Of a DNA stretch of 64,000 bases, positions 1 through 9,046 are shown one piece after another. The notes under the pieces were generated by a model, which saw only the letters and a program-made list of their open reading frames with translations, was not told the origin of the DNA and searched no databases. Position numbers and translations under genes: made by a program. Numbering within the stretch: the first letter of the stretch is position 1; each line of letters opens with the position of its first letter. This DNA comes from Chitinophaga pinensis DSM 2588 (GTDB lineage Bacteria; Bacteroidota; Bacteroidia; Chitinophagales; Chitinophagaceae), in the NCBI RefSeq assembly GCF_000024005.1, contig NC_013132.1:1302001-1366000 (forward strand). Reading direction: 5' to 3'.

Positions 1-1
1 A

Positions 2-1126
2 AAGATATTGTTGGTATTTGGCACCAGGCCAGAAGCCATTAAGATGGCCCCGTTAGTGAAAAAATTTAAAGAGGAATCAGCGTTCTTCGATTGTAAAGTA
101 TGTGTGACGGCACAGCATCGTGAAATGCTGGACCAGGTTCTGCAATGGTTTGAGATCTCACCTGATTATGATCTGAACATCATGCGCCCTGGTCAGGATC
201 TTTATGATATTACGGCCAATGTATTGTCGGGTATGAAAGATGTACTGAAAGATTATCAGCCTGACGCTGTACTTGTGCATGGAGATACGACAACAAGTTT
301 TGCAACGGCACTGGCAGCTTTTTATCAGCAGATACCTGTTGGACATATTGAGGCGGGTTTACGCACGTATAACCTGGATGCTCCTTTCCCGGAAGAGTTA
401 AACAGACAATTGACCGGTCGTATGGCCAGGTGGCATTTTGTGCCTACTTCTCTGAATCGTGATAATCTGCTGAGCGAGGGTGTGAAGGAGCAAAATATTT
501 ATCTCACAGGTAATACAGTGATCGATGCACTTTACTGGACTACCGATAAAATTAAACGTCAGTCTTTGTCCGGAGGTAACGTCGATCAGAACGTTATTAC
601 GGTGCTGAATGATCCTTCTATACAGACAGTATTAGTTACTGCACACAGGAGAGAAAGTTTTGGACATGGGTTTGTAAACATTTGTGAAGCGTTGGCAAAG
701 CTGGCCCAAACACATAAGAACCTGGCGATCATTTATCCGGTACATCCCAATCCTAAAGTGAAGGAACCTGTGGAGAAGTATCTGAAAGATATCCCTAATA
801 TCCATTTGATAGAGCCACTGAACTATCAGGATTTTGTGTTTGTGATGGAAGCCGCTGATATCGTGCTGACGGATTCGGGAGGAGTACAGGAAGAAGCGCC
901 AAGTCTGGGAAAACCGGTACTGGTAATGCGGGATGTGACTGAGCGTGTAGAAGCACTCGAAGGAGGAACAGTAGAGCTGGTAGGTACAGATGTGAAGAAA
1001 ATTGTGGACAGGATCAGTCATTATCTGGCCCCTGAAAACAATTTTATTTCTAAAGTCAACCCATATGGTGATGGGAAGGCGGTACAGCGGATAGTGGAGA
1101 CATTCAAAGGTTATTTTAATAGTTAG
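2..1126 (+). CDS. wecB: UDP-N-acetylglucosamine 2-epimerase (non-hydrolysing), 5' end cut off
   Basis: The enzyme interconverts UDP-GlcNAc and UDP-ManNAc in the cytoplasm, supplying ManNAc-type sugars for surface polysaccharide. The family N-terminus reads through the window edge: the frame is open from base 2 (K-I-L-L-V-F-G-T-R-P-E-A), so the true start lies a few codons upstream and the TTG at base 8 is unlikely to be the start. Recognisable family motifs are GTRPEAIKMAPL, VHGDTTTS, HIEAGLRT, TAHRRESFG and the C-terminal DSGGVQEEAPSLGKPVL segment. About 373 residues are present, close to the usual 370-380. The next gene begins two bases after the stop, so the two are co-transcribed within a polysaccharide locus that continues to about 9 kb. 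Confidence 0.93.
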   Translation, partial: KILLVFGTRPEAIKMAPLVKKFKEESAFFDCKVCVTAQHREMLDQVLQWFEISPDYDLNIMRPGQDLYDITANVLSGMKDVLKDYQPDAVLVHGDTTTSFATALAAFYQQIPVGHIEAGLRTYNLDAPFPEELNRQLTGRMARWHFVPTSLNRDNLLSEGVKEQNIYLTGNTVIDALYWTTDKIKRQSLSGGNVDQNVITVLNDPSIQTVLVTAHRRESFGHGFVNICEALAKLAQTHKNLAIIYPVHPNPKVKEPVEKYLKDIPNIHLIEPLNYQDFVFVMEAADIVLTDSGGVQEEAPSLGKPVLVMRDVTERVEALEGGTVELVGTDVKKIVDRISHYLAPENNFISKVNPYGDGKAVQRIVETFKGYFNS

Positions 1127-1127
1127 T

Positions 1128-2207
1128 ATGATCAAAATTCTACTGATAGACAGCACATACCCGATCAACACAAGGAATGGACGTATACTTTCATCTCTGA
1201 AAAAGTTATATGGGCAGGCTGCTGACATCAGGGTGCTGGTATGGAACCGGGATGACTCTGCGGTATCTATTCCCGGATTCGAGACCTACGCGTATAAAGA
1301 AGCTGCTCCTTATGGTAATCCGTTAGTTAAGTTGCTTAAACTAAAAGGTTTCGGGAAATATATCCGTCAGATAAATGATGAATTCGCTCCTGATTACATT
1401 ATTGCTTCCCATTGGGAGGTATTATGGTTGTCATCCAGGGCAATACGGAAAGGTCAGCAGCTGATATATGAAAATCTTGATATGCCAACAGCCGGCAACC
1501 CGATGGTGCTAAAACTATTGCAGGCAATAGAGCGTAGTTCTCTGAAAAAGACAGCAGCAATCATACATGCTTCCAGATTTTATCCTAAGAAGTACCGATT
1601 TTTTAAGGGTAAGCAAATTCTGCTTGAAAATAGACCTCAGCAAGCCGCTGTAGCAGCTTCGGAGGCATCAACGGTATCAGCGGGCCGTCTTAAAGTAGCC
1701 TTTATTGGTATCCTGAGATATTTTGACGTACTGAAGAACCTGGTAGATGCGGCAGAGAATTTGCCTGTAGAAATACTGTTTTATGGAGATGGCCCTGATA
1801 TGGGGAATCTGAAAGCATATACAGCAGGGAAAGAACAGGTAAAGTTCTACGGACGTTATAAGTATGAAGAGGTATCAGGGATATACAACGCTGTTGACCT
1901 GATATGGGCAGTTTATCCTTCAGATGATTATAATGTGAAGTATGCGATTTCCAATAAGTTTTTCGAAAGCATGATGCTCAACAAACCAGCTGTATTTGCA
2001 GAAGATACCGAGTTAGGTAAGATGGTGCTGTCGAAAGGAACAGGTTTTGCTGTAAATCCATATGATAAAGCGGCTATCGTACGTCTGTTGCAGGATGTGA
2101 GTGGTAATAAGGCAAGATTGACGGAGATGAACAAGAACATATCAGCATCCGGAGAAAAGCTTTATTGGGAAGATGAGGAGCAAAGATTGAGAGAGCTATT
2201 TAGTTAA
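1128..2207 (+). CDS. Glycosyltransferase, GT4-like (GT-B fold)
   Basis: A 359-residue cytoplasmic protein read as a GT-B glycosyltransferase. The C-terminal half has the expected nucleotide-sugar-binding layout: a conserved segment around residues 189-199 (K-V-A-F-I-G-I-L-R-Y-F), an F-Y-G-D-G-P-D loop, and a late acidic stretch with F-F-E-S-M-M-L-N-K-P like the EX7E region of GT4 enzymes. The N-terminal half (S-T-Y-P-I-N-T-R-N-G-R) matches the acceptor-side Rossmann domain less clearly. Donor and acceptor cannot be read from the sequence. It starts two bases after the wecB stop and ends 16 bases before the DUF4091 gene, so it belongs to the same transcript. Assignment to GT4 is by pattern and moderately certain. 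Confidence 0.75.
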   Translation: MIKILLIDSTYPINTRNGRILSSLKKLYGQAADIRVLVWNRDDSAVSIPGFETYAYKEAAPYGNPLVKLLKLKGFGKYIRQINDEFAPDYIIASHWEVLWLSSRAIRKGQQLIYENLDMPTAGNPMVLKLLQAIERSSLKKTAAIIHASRFYPKKYRFFKGKQILLENRPQQAAVAASEASTVSAGRLKVAFIGILRYFDVLKNLVDAAENLPVEILFYGDGPDMGNLKAYTAGKEQVKFYGRYKYEEVSGIYNAVDLIWAVYPSDDYNVKYAISNKFFESMMLNKPAVFAEDTELGKMVLSKGTGFAVNPYDKAAIVRLLQDVSGNKARLTEMNKNISASGEKLYWEDEEQRLRELFS

Positions 2208-2223
2208 CTGAAACGAATCTGCT

Positions 2224-3906
2224 ATGAAAGCATTCTTTTTGTTGTTATTAGGCGTATTGCCATTTGGCATACTTAGCGCACAGGAAAGTAATCGGAAGAA
2301 GGGAGGTGCAACGGCGATGTTTGTCGATCCGCTTGTAAAGGTATTTAAGTATTCCAATGATCTTCAGGAGATAAAGCCTGTGGCAGACGTGGCAAAAGGA
2401 GAGTATGCTTCATTCCAGTTTGTCTACAGGTCAGGAACTGCCATTAAATCTTTGTCGGCGAAGATCACAGGTATAAAAGGGGAGCGTGGAGGAACAATCA
2501 GTAACAGCATGGTCAAATTTGTTGGCTATGTAAAGCAGGGTAAGTATACAGACAAACCCGCCACTGACATCATCAGGTCAAAGGATGGAACATTTCCGGA
2601 TCCGCTTTATGAACAACAGAGTATAGCTGTAGATGCCGGTGATAACCAGGCTATCTGGCTGACCGTTCCTATTACAGCTGGTCAGCAACCTGATTTATAC
2701 CATGGAGAACTGGTTGTCACAGCCGTTACAGCCAATGGTGAACAGCAGTCAGTAAAGAAGAACTTTGATATAAAAGTATATCCTGTATCAGTTACCAAAC
2801 AAACCTTGTGGGTATCTAACTGGGCATCATTTCTTAGTCCTTCATCGGTTGTGATGAAGAACCCGCAGGCATCAAAAATGTATTCAGATGAATATTGGAC
2901 AGCGCTGAAAGCAATGGCTGATAAAATGAACGATTACAGGCAGAATGTAGTAAGGATAGAAATGCTGAAGGTGATAACGTTTAACAAAGGCAATAACGGG
3001 CACTATTCTTTCAACTTCGAGCGCTTGGATAAGATGATGGGCCTGTTTATGCAGAGTGGGATCAAACGTTTTGAAGGTGATTTTGTAGCACAGAAGATGA
3101 CAGACTGGGCCGGTCCGCTAGGTTTTGTAATGCCTGCAGATGCAGGAGATGCTGTCAGCCGGAAATTAGTAACGGTCAATGATGCAGATAATAATGCCAG
3201 GCAGTTTTATAAAGAATATCTGGTAGCACTCTATAATCATCTGAAGCAAAAGAACTGGGATGATATTGTATTCCTGCATGTTTCTGACGAGCCTACGCAA
3301 CAGAATCCGAAGGCATATAAAGATATGCTGGCTTTTGTAAGGTCTGTCGTGCCGGATATGAAAATAATAGAGGCAATTAATCAGCCTGTACCTATTGATG
3401 TGGATATACAAGTACCGTTGCTGTCGTATCTGAGATATGGCGCTCTTCCAAAATTTGAAAAACAACGGGCACAAAATAAAGGGGAGTTATGGTATTATGT
3501 ATGTGTATCACCGCAGTATAATTATCCTAACAGATTCCTTGAGAATCCACTTATTAAGACCCGTTTTCTACATTGGACGAACTACAAATATGATCTGACA
3601 GGGTTCATGCATTGGGGATATAACATATGGACAGGATATCCCTTCGATTTTTCTACCAGCAATAGTGTGGGTGGGGATGCATGGATCGTGTATCCGAAAG
3701 ATGGAAAAATAATCAGTTCCGTAAGGCTGGAAGCAATGAGAGATGGAATTGTCGATTATGAATTGCTACGATTACTGGAGAAAAAGAATCCTGCACTTGC
3801 ACAGCAAATTGTAAATGCTACTATCCTGGATTTTGATAAATCCAACACTGACATCGGTACTTTTAGAACTAACAGAAGAAAAATACTTACAGCGCTCTCT
3901 AACTAA
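2224..3906 (+). CDS. Secreted DUF4091 (glycoside-hydrolase-like) protein
   Basis: A 560-residue exported protein with a clear signal peptide (residues 1-19, hydrophobic core then L-S-A-Q). The N-terminal third is a beta-rich segment. The C-terminal part (about residues 340-520) shows the tryptophan-rich features of DUF4091, including HVSDEPTQQNPKAY, a W-Y-Y-V-C-V segment, F-L-H-W-T-N-Y and G-F-M-H-W-G-Y-N-I-W. DUF4091 proteins resemble TIM-barrel glycoside hydrolases, and the E in DEPT is a plausible catalytic acid, but no substrate is known. It sits between two glycosyltransferase genes, so it may trim or process the exported polysaccharide; that role is inferred. A small hairpin (3893-3913) spans its stop codon. 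Confidence 0.8.
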   Translation: MKAFFLLLLGVLPFGILSAQESNRKKGGATAMFVDPLVKVFKYSNDLQEIKPVADVAKGEYASFQFVYRSGTAIKSLSAKITGIKGERGGTISNSMVKFVGYVKQGKYTDKPATDIIRSKDGTFPDPLYEQQSIAVDAGDNQAIWLTVPITAGQQPDLYHGELVVTAVTANGEQQSVKKNFDIKVYPVSVTKQTLWVSNWASFLSPSSVVMKNPQASKMYSDEYWTALKAMADKMNDYRQNVVRIEMLKVITFNKGNNGHYSFNFERLDKMMGLFMQSGIKRFEGDFVAQKMTDWAGPLGFVMPADAGDAVSRKLVTVNDADNNARQFYKEYLVALYNHLKQKNWDDIVFLHVSDEPTQQNPKAYKDMLAFVRSVVPDMKIIEAINQPVPIDVDIQVPLLSYLRYGALPKFEKQRAQNKGELWYYVCVSPQYNYPNRFLENPLIKTRFLHWTNYKYDLTGFMHWGYNIWTGYPFDFSTSNSVGGDAWIVYPKDGKIISSVRLEAMRDGIVDYELLRLLEKKNPALAQQIVNATILDFDKSNTDIGTFRTNRRKILTALSN

Positions 3907-3913
3907 GAGAGCG
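3893..3913 (+). other. Hairpin across the stop codon of the DUF4091 gene
   Basis: CGCTCTCT and AGAGAGCG form a perfect 8-bp stem with a 5-base loop that contains most of the stop codon. No T-run follows, so it is not a normal terminator. It could protect or process the polycistronic mRNA, or lower translation of the next gene, but this is speculation. Confidence 0.4.
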
Positions 3914-3929
3914 TTGTGCATAAAACGCC

Positions 3930-5108
3930 ATGATAGAAAAGAAAAGAAAATGTTTGCTTTTGCTTACGAGAATTCCCTATCCGCCGGTAGGAGGAGATAA
4001 GTTGAAAAGCTACCACCTCATCAAAATCCTTAATAAACATTACGACCTTAACGTAATCGTCATAACGGATGAAAGCGCAGATAATGCTGATGCGAATCAG
4101 TTCCTCAGTACGCATTCCGCAGCATATAAGATCTTCTCTTTTCCTAAACACAGGTTTTATATTAATGCATTGGCAGGCTTGCTGGGGAAAGAACCAATAC
4201 AGGTAGCATACTATTACTTCAGAGAAGTAAAGAAGTATATAGATGGTTTATTGCCGCAAACGGATTTTATTATTGCAAATCTGATCAGGACTGTCAAATA
4301 CATAGAGTATACAGATAAGCCGAAGTTTCTTGACATCGTAGATTCCATTGCGATCAATTATAAAAACGCCATAGATAAGGTTTCTTCTGTATTCTGGAAG
4401 AGCATTTATAAAGTAGAGATACCGCGGATCACTGCCATTGAGGAACGATCTATCAGAACTTTTAATGCTACGTTCTTTGTAAACAAGCAGGAGTCGGAAC
4501 ACTGGGCACAAACAGGAAAAGTGCGTTGGATCCCTAATGGTGTAAATCCGAAATTGTACGATTATTCGAAAACGAATCCGCAATACCGAAATGCCATTGT
4601 CTTTTTTGGGAAAATGGATTACCAGCCGAATATTGACGCTGTAACCTGGTATCTGAAGAATGTACATAGCCTTATTAGCCCTGATCTGGTGTTTTACATC
4701 GTAGGGGTTCATCCGGCGCCAGCTGTCATTAAACTGGCTGAAAAGAATAAAAATGTAATAGTGACTGGCTTTATTGAAGACCCGTATGAAATCATCAATT
4801 CGGCCAGGGCTGTGATTGCACCTATGCAGACAGGAGCTGGTATTCAGAATAAAATCCTTGAGTCCATGGCTTTGGGGAAAGTAGTGGTGGCCACTTCACT
4901 GGCAGCGAGACCCATTGTAGGTGCGCGGGATGGCGAAGATCTGTTAGTGTCAGATGATCCGGTGCAGTTTGCAGGTTACCTGAATGAGTTGGGCCAGGAT
5001 AATCATCCATACGCGAAGGTGGCTGCAAATGCCAAAATATTGATGCAGAATTATACCTGGGAACGTTATGAGAAAACATTAACAGCACTTATCGGTGAGG
5101 AGCTTTAA
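3930..5108 (+). CDS. Glycosyltransferase, GT4 family (TIGR03087-like)
   Basis: A 392-residue GT-B glycosyltransferase. The N-terminus L-L-T-R-I-P-Y-P-P-V-G-G-D-K-L-K-S-Y-H-L is the hallmark of the exopolysaccharide sugar transferases grouped as TIGR03087, where a glycine-rich loop after the first strand faces the acceptor. The C-terminal half has F-F-G-K-M-D-Y-Q-P-N, I-V-G-V-H-P-A-P and A-P-M-Q-T-G-A-G-I-Q-N-K-I-L-E-S-M-A, the donor-binding E-X7-E region of GT4. The sugar transferred is unknown. It follows the DUF4091 gene by 23 bases and precedes gmd by about 100 bases, so GDP-linked sugars from gmd/fcl are possible donors in the pathway as a whole. Confidence 0.85.
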   Translation: MIEKKRKCLLLLTRIPYPPVGGDKLKSYHLIKILNKHYDLNVIVITDESADNADANQFLSTHSAAYKIFSFPKHRFYINALAGLLGKEPIQVAYYYFREVKKYIDGLLPQTDFIIANLIRTVKYIEYTDKPKFLDIVDSIAINYKNAIDKVSSVFWKSIYKVEIPRITAIEERSIRTFNATFFVNKQESEHWAQTGKVRWIPNGVNPKLYDYSKTNPQYRNAIVFFGKMDYQPNIDAVTWYLKNVHSLISPDLVFYIVGVHPAPAVIKLAEKNKNVIVTGFIEDPYEIINSARAVIAPMQTGAGIQNKILESMALGKVVVATSLAARPIVGARDGEDLLVSDDPVQFAGYLNELGQDNHPYAKVAANAKILMQNYTWERYEKTLTALIGEEL

Positions 5109-5209
5109 AGGAATAGTAAATATTTAATAATCAGGAATATAGATCTGCAGATCGTTTTTCGCCGTATTTTACAATAGCATAGAAAAACAAAAGTTTATAA
5201 ACCCCGTAT

Positions 5210-6322
5210 ATGAAGACTGCATTAATTACCGGTATTACAGGTCAGGATGGCGCTTACCTGAGCGAACTGCTGTTGGCTAAGGGCTATGATGTTCATGGTA
5301 TAAAGCGGAGAAGTTCGTTATTTAACACAGATCGGATTGATCATCTTTACCAGGATCCGCAGGCGCCTGACGTCCGTTTTAAGCTTCATTATGGGGATTT
5401 GACTGATTCCACGAATCTGATCCGCATCATTCAACAGGTACAGCCGGATGAGATCTACAACCTCGGTGCAATGAGTCATGTACAGGTTAGTTTTGAAACG
5501 CCTGAATATACGGCCAACGCTGACGGTATCGGTACGCTGAGGTTACTGGAAGCAATCAGACTGCTAGGGCTGACAAATAAGACAAAGATCTACCAGGCTT
5601 CTACCTCAGAACTGTACGGACTTGTACAGGAGGTGCCCCAATCAGAAAGTACGCCTTTTTATCCCCGTTCCCCATATGCTGTTGCCAAACTGTATGCTTA
5701 CTGGATCACGGTTAACTACAGGGAAGCCTATAATATGTACGCATGTAATGGTATTCTGTTCAATCATGAGAGTCCCTTAAGAGGAGAAACTTTTGTGACC
5801 CGTAAGATTACCCGTGGTGTCGCACAGATCGCATTAGGGATGCAGGAGAAGTTGTATATGGGGAATCTGAACGCCCAACGTGACTGGGGACATGCAAAAG
5901 ATTATGTAGAAGCAATGTGGCTCATACTGCAACAGGAGAAAGCAGAAGATTATGTGATTGCGACAGGTATTACCACGCCGGTAAGGGATTTTATCAGGAT
6001 GGCATTTGCAGAAGCGGGCATTGAGGTTGAATTTAAGGGGAATGGTGTGAATGAAAAAGGTATCGTAAGAAGTGCGGGCCCGGATATTACAGCCGTGAAA
6101 CCTGGCCAGGAAGTAGTAGCAATTGATCCCAGGTATTTCAGGCCGACAGAAGTTGATCTTTTGATAGGTGATCCTTCAAAAGCACAAACTAAACTGGGGT
6201 GGATGCCTAAGTATGATCTGCCGGCATTGGTACGCGAGATGGTTAGTACTGACCTGGAACTGTTCCGTAGAGAAAAATTACTGAAAGAAGCAGGGTTTAA
6301 AATATTTAATCAATACGAATAG
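5210..6322 (+). CDS. gmd: GDP-mannose 4,6-dehydratase
   Basis: A 370-residue short-chain dehydrogenase/reductase that converts GDP-D-mannose to GDP-4-keto-6-deoxymannose, the first step to GDP-L-fucose. The NAD(P)-binding loop [13 protein letters not shown] is at residues 7-19. The catalytic set is intact: T132 and E134 in STSELYG, Y156 and K160 in PYAVAK, the same numbering as the Escherichia coli enzyme. The [16 protein letters not shown] segment is also typical. fcl follows after 7 bases, so both steps are made together. The gene is separated from the upstream glycosyltransferase by about 100 bases of AT-rich sequence, which may contain its own promoter, though I see no strong box there. 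Confidence 0.97.
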   Translation: MKTALITGITGQDGAYLSELLLAKGYDVHGIKRRSSLFNTDRIDHLYQDPQAPDVRFKLHYGDLTDSTNLIRIIQQVQPDEIYNLGAMSHVQVSFETPEYTANADGIGTLRLLEAIRLLGLTNKTKIYQASTSELYGLVQEVPQSESTPFYPRSPYAVAKLYAYWITVNYREAYNMYACNGILFNHESPLRGETFVTRKITRGVAQIALGMQEKLYMGNLNAQRDWGHAKDYVEAMWLILQQEKAEDYVIATGITTPVRDFIRMAFAEAGIEVEFKGNGVNEKGIVRSAGPDITAVKPGQEVVAIDPRYFRPTEVDLLIGDPSKAQTKLGWMPKYDLPALVREMVSTDLELFRREKLLKEAGFKIFNQYE

Positions 6323-6329
6323 CCGGGAT

Positions 6330-7259
6330 ATGCAGCAAAGCGATAAGATTTATGTAGCAGGACATAGAGGAATGGTGGGTTCTGCCATTGTCAGAAGATT
6401 ACAACAGGATGGGTTTACGAATATCGTCACCCGCACCTCTGCAGAACTGGACCTCCGTAATCAGGAAGCGACGGCTGCCTTTTTTGCTACAGAGCAACCC
6501 GACTACGTTTTTCTGGCTGCGGCAAAGGTAGGCGGGATCGTAGCCAATAATACCTTCAGGGCTGAATTTATATATGAGAACATTATGATTCAAAATAATG
6601 TTATTCATCATGCCTATCTGAATGGTGTAAAGAAACTCATGTTCCTGGGCTCCTCCTGTATATATCCAAAACTGGCGCCACAGCCGCTTAGAGAGGATTA
6701 TTTGCTGACAGGCTTACTGGAACCGACGAATGAGCCGTATGCGATCGCCAAGATAGCCGGTATTAAGATGTGTGATGCGTACCGTGCACAATATGGTTGC
6801 AACTTTGTATCTGTGATGCCGACAAATCTTTATGGGCCTAACGATAACTATGATCTTAGAAACTCCCATGTATTGCCTGCCCTGTTACGCAAGTTTCACG
6901 AGGCGAAGAAAAACAATGCTGAGGAGGTAATGATATGGGGTACAGGTACTCCCCTGAGAGAATTTTTGCACGCCGATGATATGGCCGATGCCTGCTTCTA
7001 CCTGATGCAGCACTATAATGAAGAGGGGCTTGTAAATATCGGGGTAGGGGAAGATATCAGTATCAAAGACCTTGCACTGCTGATTAAAAAAATAACCGGT
7101 TATGAAGGCGGGCTGTCATTTGATACGACTAAACCTGATGGCACTCCACGTAAACTTATGGACGTAAGTAAACTACATAACCTTGGATGGAAAGCGAAAA
7201 TCGGACTGGAAGAAGGAATTACCGCGATATACGCAGACGTTCGGGAAAATGGCTTATAA
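6330..7259 (+). CDS. fcl: GDP-L-fucose synthase
   Basis: A 309-residue SDR enzyme (also named wcaG) that epimerises and reduces GDP-4-keto-6-deoxymannose to GDP-L-fucose with NADPH. The cofactor loop is G11-H-R-G14-M-V-G17. The catalytic residues S108 or S109 with C110 in LGSSCIYP, then Y137 and K141 in PYAIAK, match the family. NPTNLYGP-type and [11 protein letters not shown] motifs are present. It lies directly behind gmd and ends the fucose pair. A weak hairpin overlaps its stop codon. The pair suggests that the surface glycan made here contains L-fucose or that fucose is used on glycoproteins. Confidence 0.97.
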   Translation: MQQSDKIYVAGHRGMVGSAIVRRLQQDGFTNIVTRTSAELDLRNQEATAAFFATEQPDYVFLAAAKVGGIVANNTFRAEFIYENIMIQNNVIHHAYLNGVKKLMFLGSSCIYPKLAPQPLREDYLLTGLLEPTNEPYAIAKIAGIKMCDAYRAQYGCNFVSVMPTNLYGPNDNYDLRNSHVLPALLRKFHEAKKNNAEEVMIWGTGTPLREFLHADDMADACFYLMQHYNEEGLVNIGVGEDISIKDLALLIKKITGYEGGLSFDTTKPDGTPRKLMDVSKLHNLGWKAKIGLEEGITAIYADVRENGL

Positions 7260-7280
7260 ACACAGGGAAAAGTGTTTATT
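7256..7280 (+). terminator. Weak hairpin after fcl
   Basis: ATAAACAC and GTGTTTAT form an 8-bp AT-rich stem overlapping the fcl stop codon, followed by only two more T. It could be a weak terminator separating fcl from the next gene, which has its own promoter box about 90 bases downstream. Confidence 0.35.
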
Positions 7281-7348
7281 TAGCGTGAAATATGCCATAA
7301 ATCTATAGTATGACAGAATAAAGTACTATCGTACCAACTCTAATCGCT

Positions 7349-7356
7349 TATATTTG
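7349..7356 (+). promoter_or_regulatory. Bacteroidetes -7 box (TATATTTG) for the RemB/Wzi-like gene
   Basis: TATATTTG fits the TAnnTTTG -7 consensus and lies 24 bases before the ATG at 7381. No clear TTTG -33 element is visible at the usual distance. Confidence 0.45.
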
Positions 7357-7380
7357 TAGCAGGCAAGCAAATTATTCCTT

Positions 7381-8952
7381 ATGTTCAAGAAATGTATTAC
7401 CCCTGTGTTTGTTCTGGTTTGCTTAGGAATTTCATTGAGCTCTACCGTTCGCGCACAAAGTATCGGCCGTCAGTATTCTCTGGGATTTTATAAGTCCACT
7501 TCAGACAGTAATGGCTATCACTCGTCTCAAAGAGATTATTCAATTGAACCAACTTTTGATCTCCCTAAAGGAGATACTACCCGTAAACAAAGCTGGTTAT
7601 ACCGGAAATTATTCAGAGAGCATCTGCTTGAAGTAAAAGGGGATGATTTCAACTTTTACGGTAGCATCCTGCCCGATCTGATCGTAGGTCATAGTGGAGA
7701 TAACGGAACTGTATGGGTGAACACCCGCGGTTTTGTAATAGGAGGTACGATCGGTAAGAACCTCACTTTCCGTTCCGAATTTTACGAGAATCAGGCAAAA
7801 ATGCCTGCTTACCTTGACGCTTATGGACGTGAGAACAGGATTGTGCCGGGCCAGGGTGAATGGAAAGCCTTCAAAGGCGACAAGTTTGACTATGCTTATG
7901 CGTCAGCCCTGATCAACTATAAAGCAGGCAAACACTTTGATTTCCAGTTAGGTTACGATAAGAATTTCATCGGCGACGGTTATCGTTCCATGCTCTTATC
8001 TGATGCAGCATTCAACTATCCTTTCCTGAAGATCATTGCAAACGTAGGTAAGGTGCAGTACACTACTATGTGGGCGCAGTTTATTGATATGCAATATCCA
8101 AAAGCTTCTTACGACAATGGATACCGTAAGAAGTGGGGTGTATTCAACTACCTGGACTGGAATATCAGTAAGAAGATCTCCGTTGGCTTATTTGAAGCAG
8201 TGATCTGGCAGGATTCCGATTCTACAGGTAAGCGTGGTTTTGACGCCAGTTACCTGAACCCAATTGTATTCCTGCGTCCTGTGGAGTTTTCTGTAGGCTC
8301 TCCTGATAACGCTATTTTAGGTCTGAATGCCAAATATGCCATTTCCAATAACAGTACATTCTATGGCCAGTTTATCCTGGACGAGTTTAAACTGGATCAG
8401 ATTACTGGCGGTAAAGGATGGTGGGGTAATAAGTACGGCGGCCAGTTTGGTTTCCGTTCAAACGACCTGTTTAAAGTTAAAAATCTGAATTTCCTGACAG
8501 AGGTAAACGCAGCAAGGCCTTATACCTACTCTCAGCGTAGTACCCTGAATAACTACGGGCATTATAATCAGCCACTGGCGCATCCTATGGGAGCGAACTT
8601 CGTGGAGTGGGTAAATATTGCCGATTTCAGGTATAAAAGGATCTTCCTGCGTGGACAGGTCACTATTGCGAAATACGGACTTGATACCGCCGGTGTAAAC
8701 TATGGTAAGGATATCAACAAGTCTTATTTCACCCGTACCGTGGATTATGGCAATCATATCGGTCAGGGTCTTAAAACGAATTTCCTGTATGTACAGGGAA
8801 CAGCGGCTTACCTGCTGAACCCGAAATATAACCTTCGTCTGGAAGCCTCTGTGACTGCCAGGAAGGAAAGCAACAATAGCTGGGATAAGAAAGAGCTGAT
8901 CTTCCAGTTTGGATTGAGAAGTGCTTTCCGCCAATTGTATTACGATCTTTAG
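7381..8952 (+). CDS. Outer-membrane protein of the RemB / capsule assembly Wzi type
   Basis: A 523-residue exported protein with a signal peptide (residues 1-25, ending in R-A-Q). The body is rich in alternating aromatic/polar beta strands, as expected for an outer-membrane barrel. The segment F-Q-L-G-Y-D-K-N-F-I-G-D-G-Y-R-S-M-L-L-S near residue 190 is the conserved core shared by gliding-motility RemB of Flavobacterium and Wzi-type capsule assembly proteins. Its place at the end of a polysaccharide locus fits binding or display of the polymer at the outer membrane; a link to gliding is possible but not shown. A terminator hairpin follows and closes the locus. Confidence 0.75.
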   Translation: MFKKCITPVFVLVCLGISLSSTVRAQSIGRQYSLGFYKSTSDSNGYHSSQRDYSIEPTFDLPKGDTTRKQSWLYRKLFREHLLEVKGDDFNFYGSILPDLIVGHSGDNGTVWVNTRGFVIGGTIGKNLTFRSEFYENQAKMPAYLDAYGRENRIVPGQGEWKAFKGDKFDYAYASALINYKAGKHFDFQLGYDKNFIGDGYRSMLLSDAAFNYPFLKIIANVGKVQYTTMWAQFIDMQYPKASYDNGYRKKWGVFNYLDWNISKKISVGLFEAVIWQDSDSTGKRGFDASYLNPIVFLRPVEFSVGSPDNAILGLNAKYAISNNSTFYGQFILDEFKLDQITGGKGWWGNKYGGQFGFRSNDLFKVKNLNFLTEVNAARPYTYSQRSTLNNYGHYNQPLAHPMGANFVEWVNIADFRYKRIFLRGQVTIAKYGLDTAGVNYGKDINKSYFTRTVDYGNHIGQGLKTNFLYVQGTAAYLLNPKYNLRLEASVTARKESNNSWDKKELIFQFGLRSAFRQLYYDL

Positions 8953-8971
8953 GTTTCTTAAGAAACGATAT

Positions 8972-9003
8972 AAGCCTTCCGGTATCCCCGGGAGGCTTTT
9001 TTT
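8972..9003 (+). terminator. Terminator of the polysaccharide locus
   Basis: A GC-rich hairpin (AAGCCT...AGGCTT with an inner TCCGG/CCGGG stem) followed by a run of seven T. It lies 20 bases after the RemB/Wzi-like gene and ends the surface-glycan locus. Confidence 0.85.
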
Positions 9004-9034
9004 ATTCCGGCTGTCAGGCGTCCCTACATTTTAC

Positions 9035-9042
9035 TAACTTCG
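9035..9042 (+). promoter_or_regulatory. Possible -7 box (TAACTTCG) for the ABC-F gene
   Basis: TAACTTCG deviates from TAnnTTTG at one position and ends only 4 bases before the ATG at 9047, implying a nearly leaderless transcript. Low certainty. Confidence 0.3.
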
Positions 9043-9046
9043 CGCC

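Noticed and set aside
632..1228. A 198-codon frame on minus across wecB and the next gene
   Set aside because: It overlaps two real genes and encodes a cysteine/histidine/isoleucine-rich text typical of antisense reading.
5142..5153. Palindrome GATCTGCAGATC upstream of gmd
   Set aside because: A 12-base palindrome with no second copy nearby and no regulator beside it; chance is likely.
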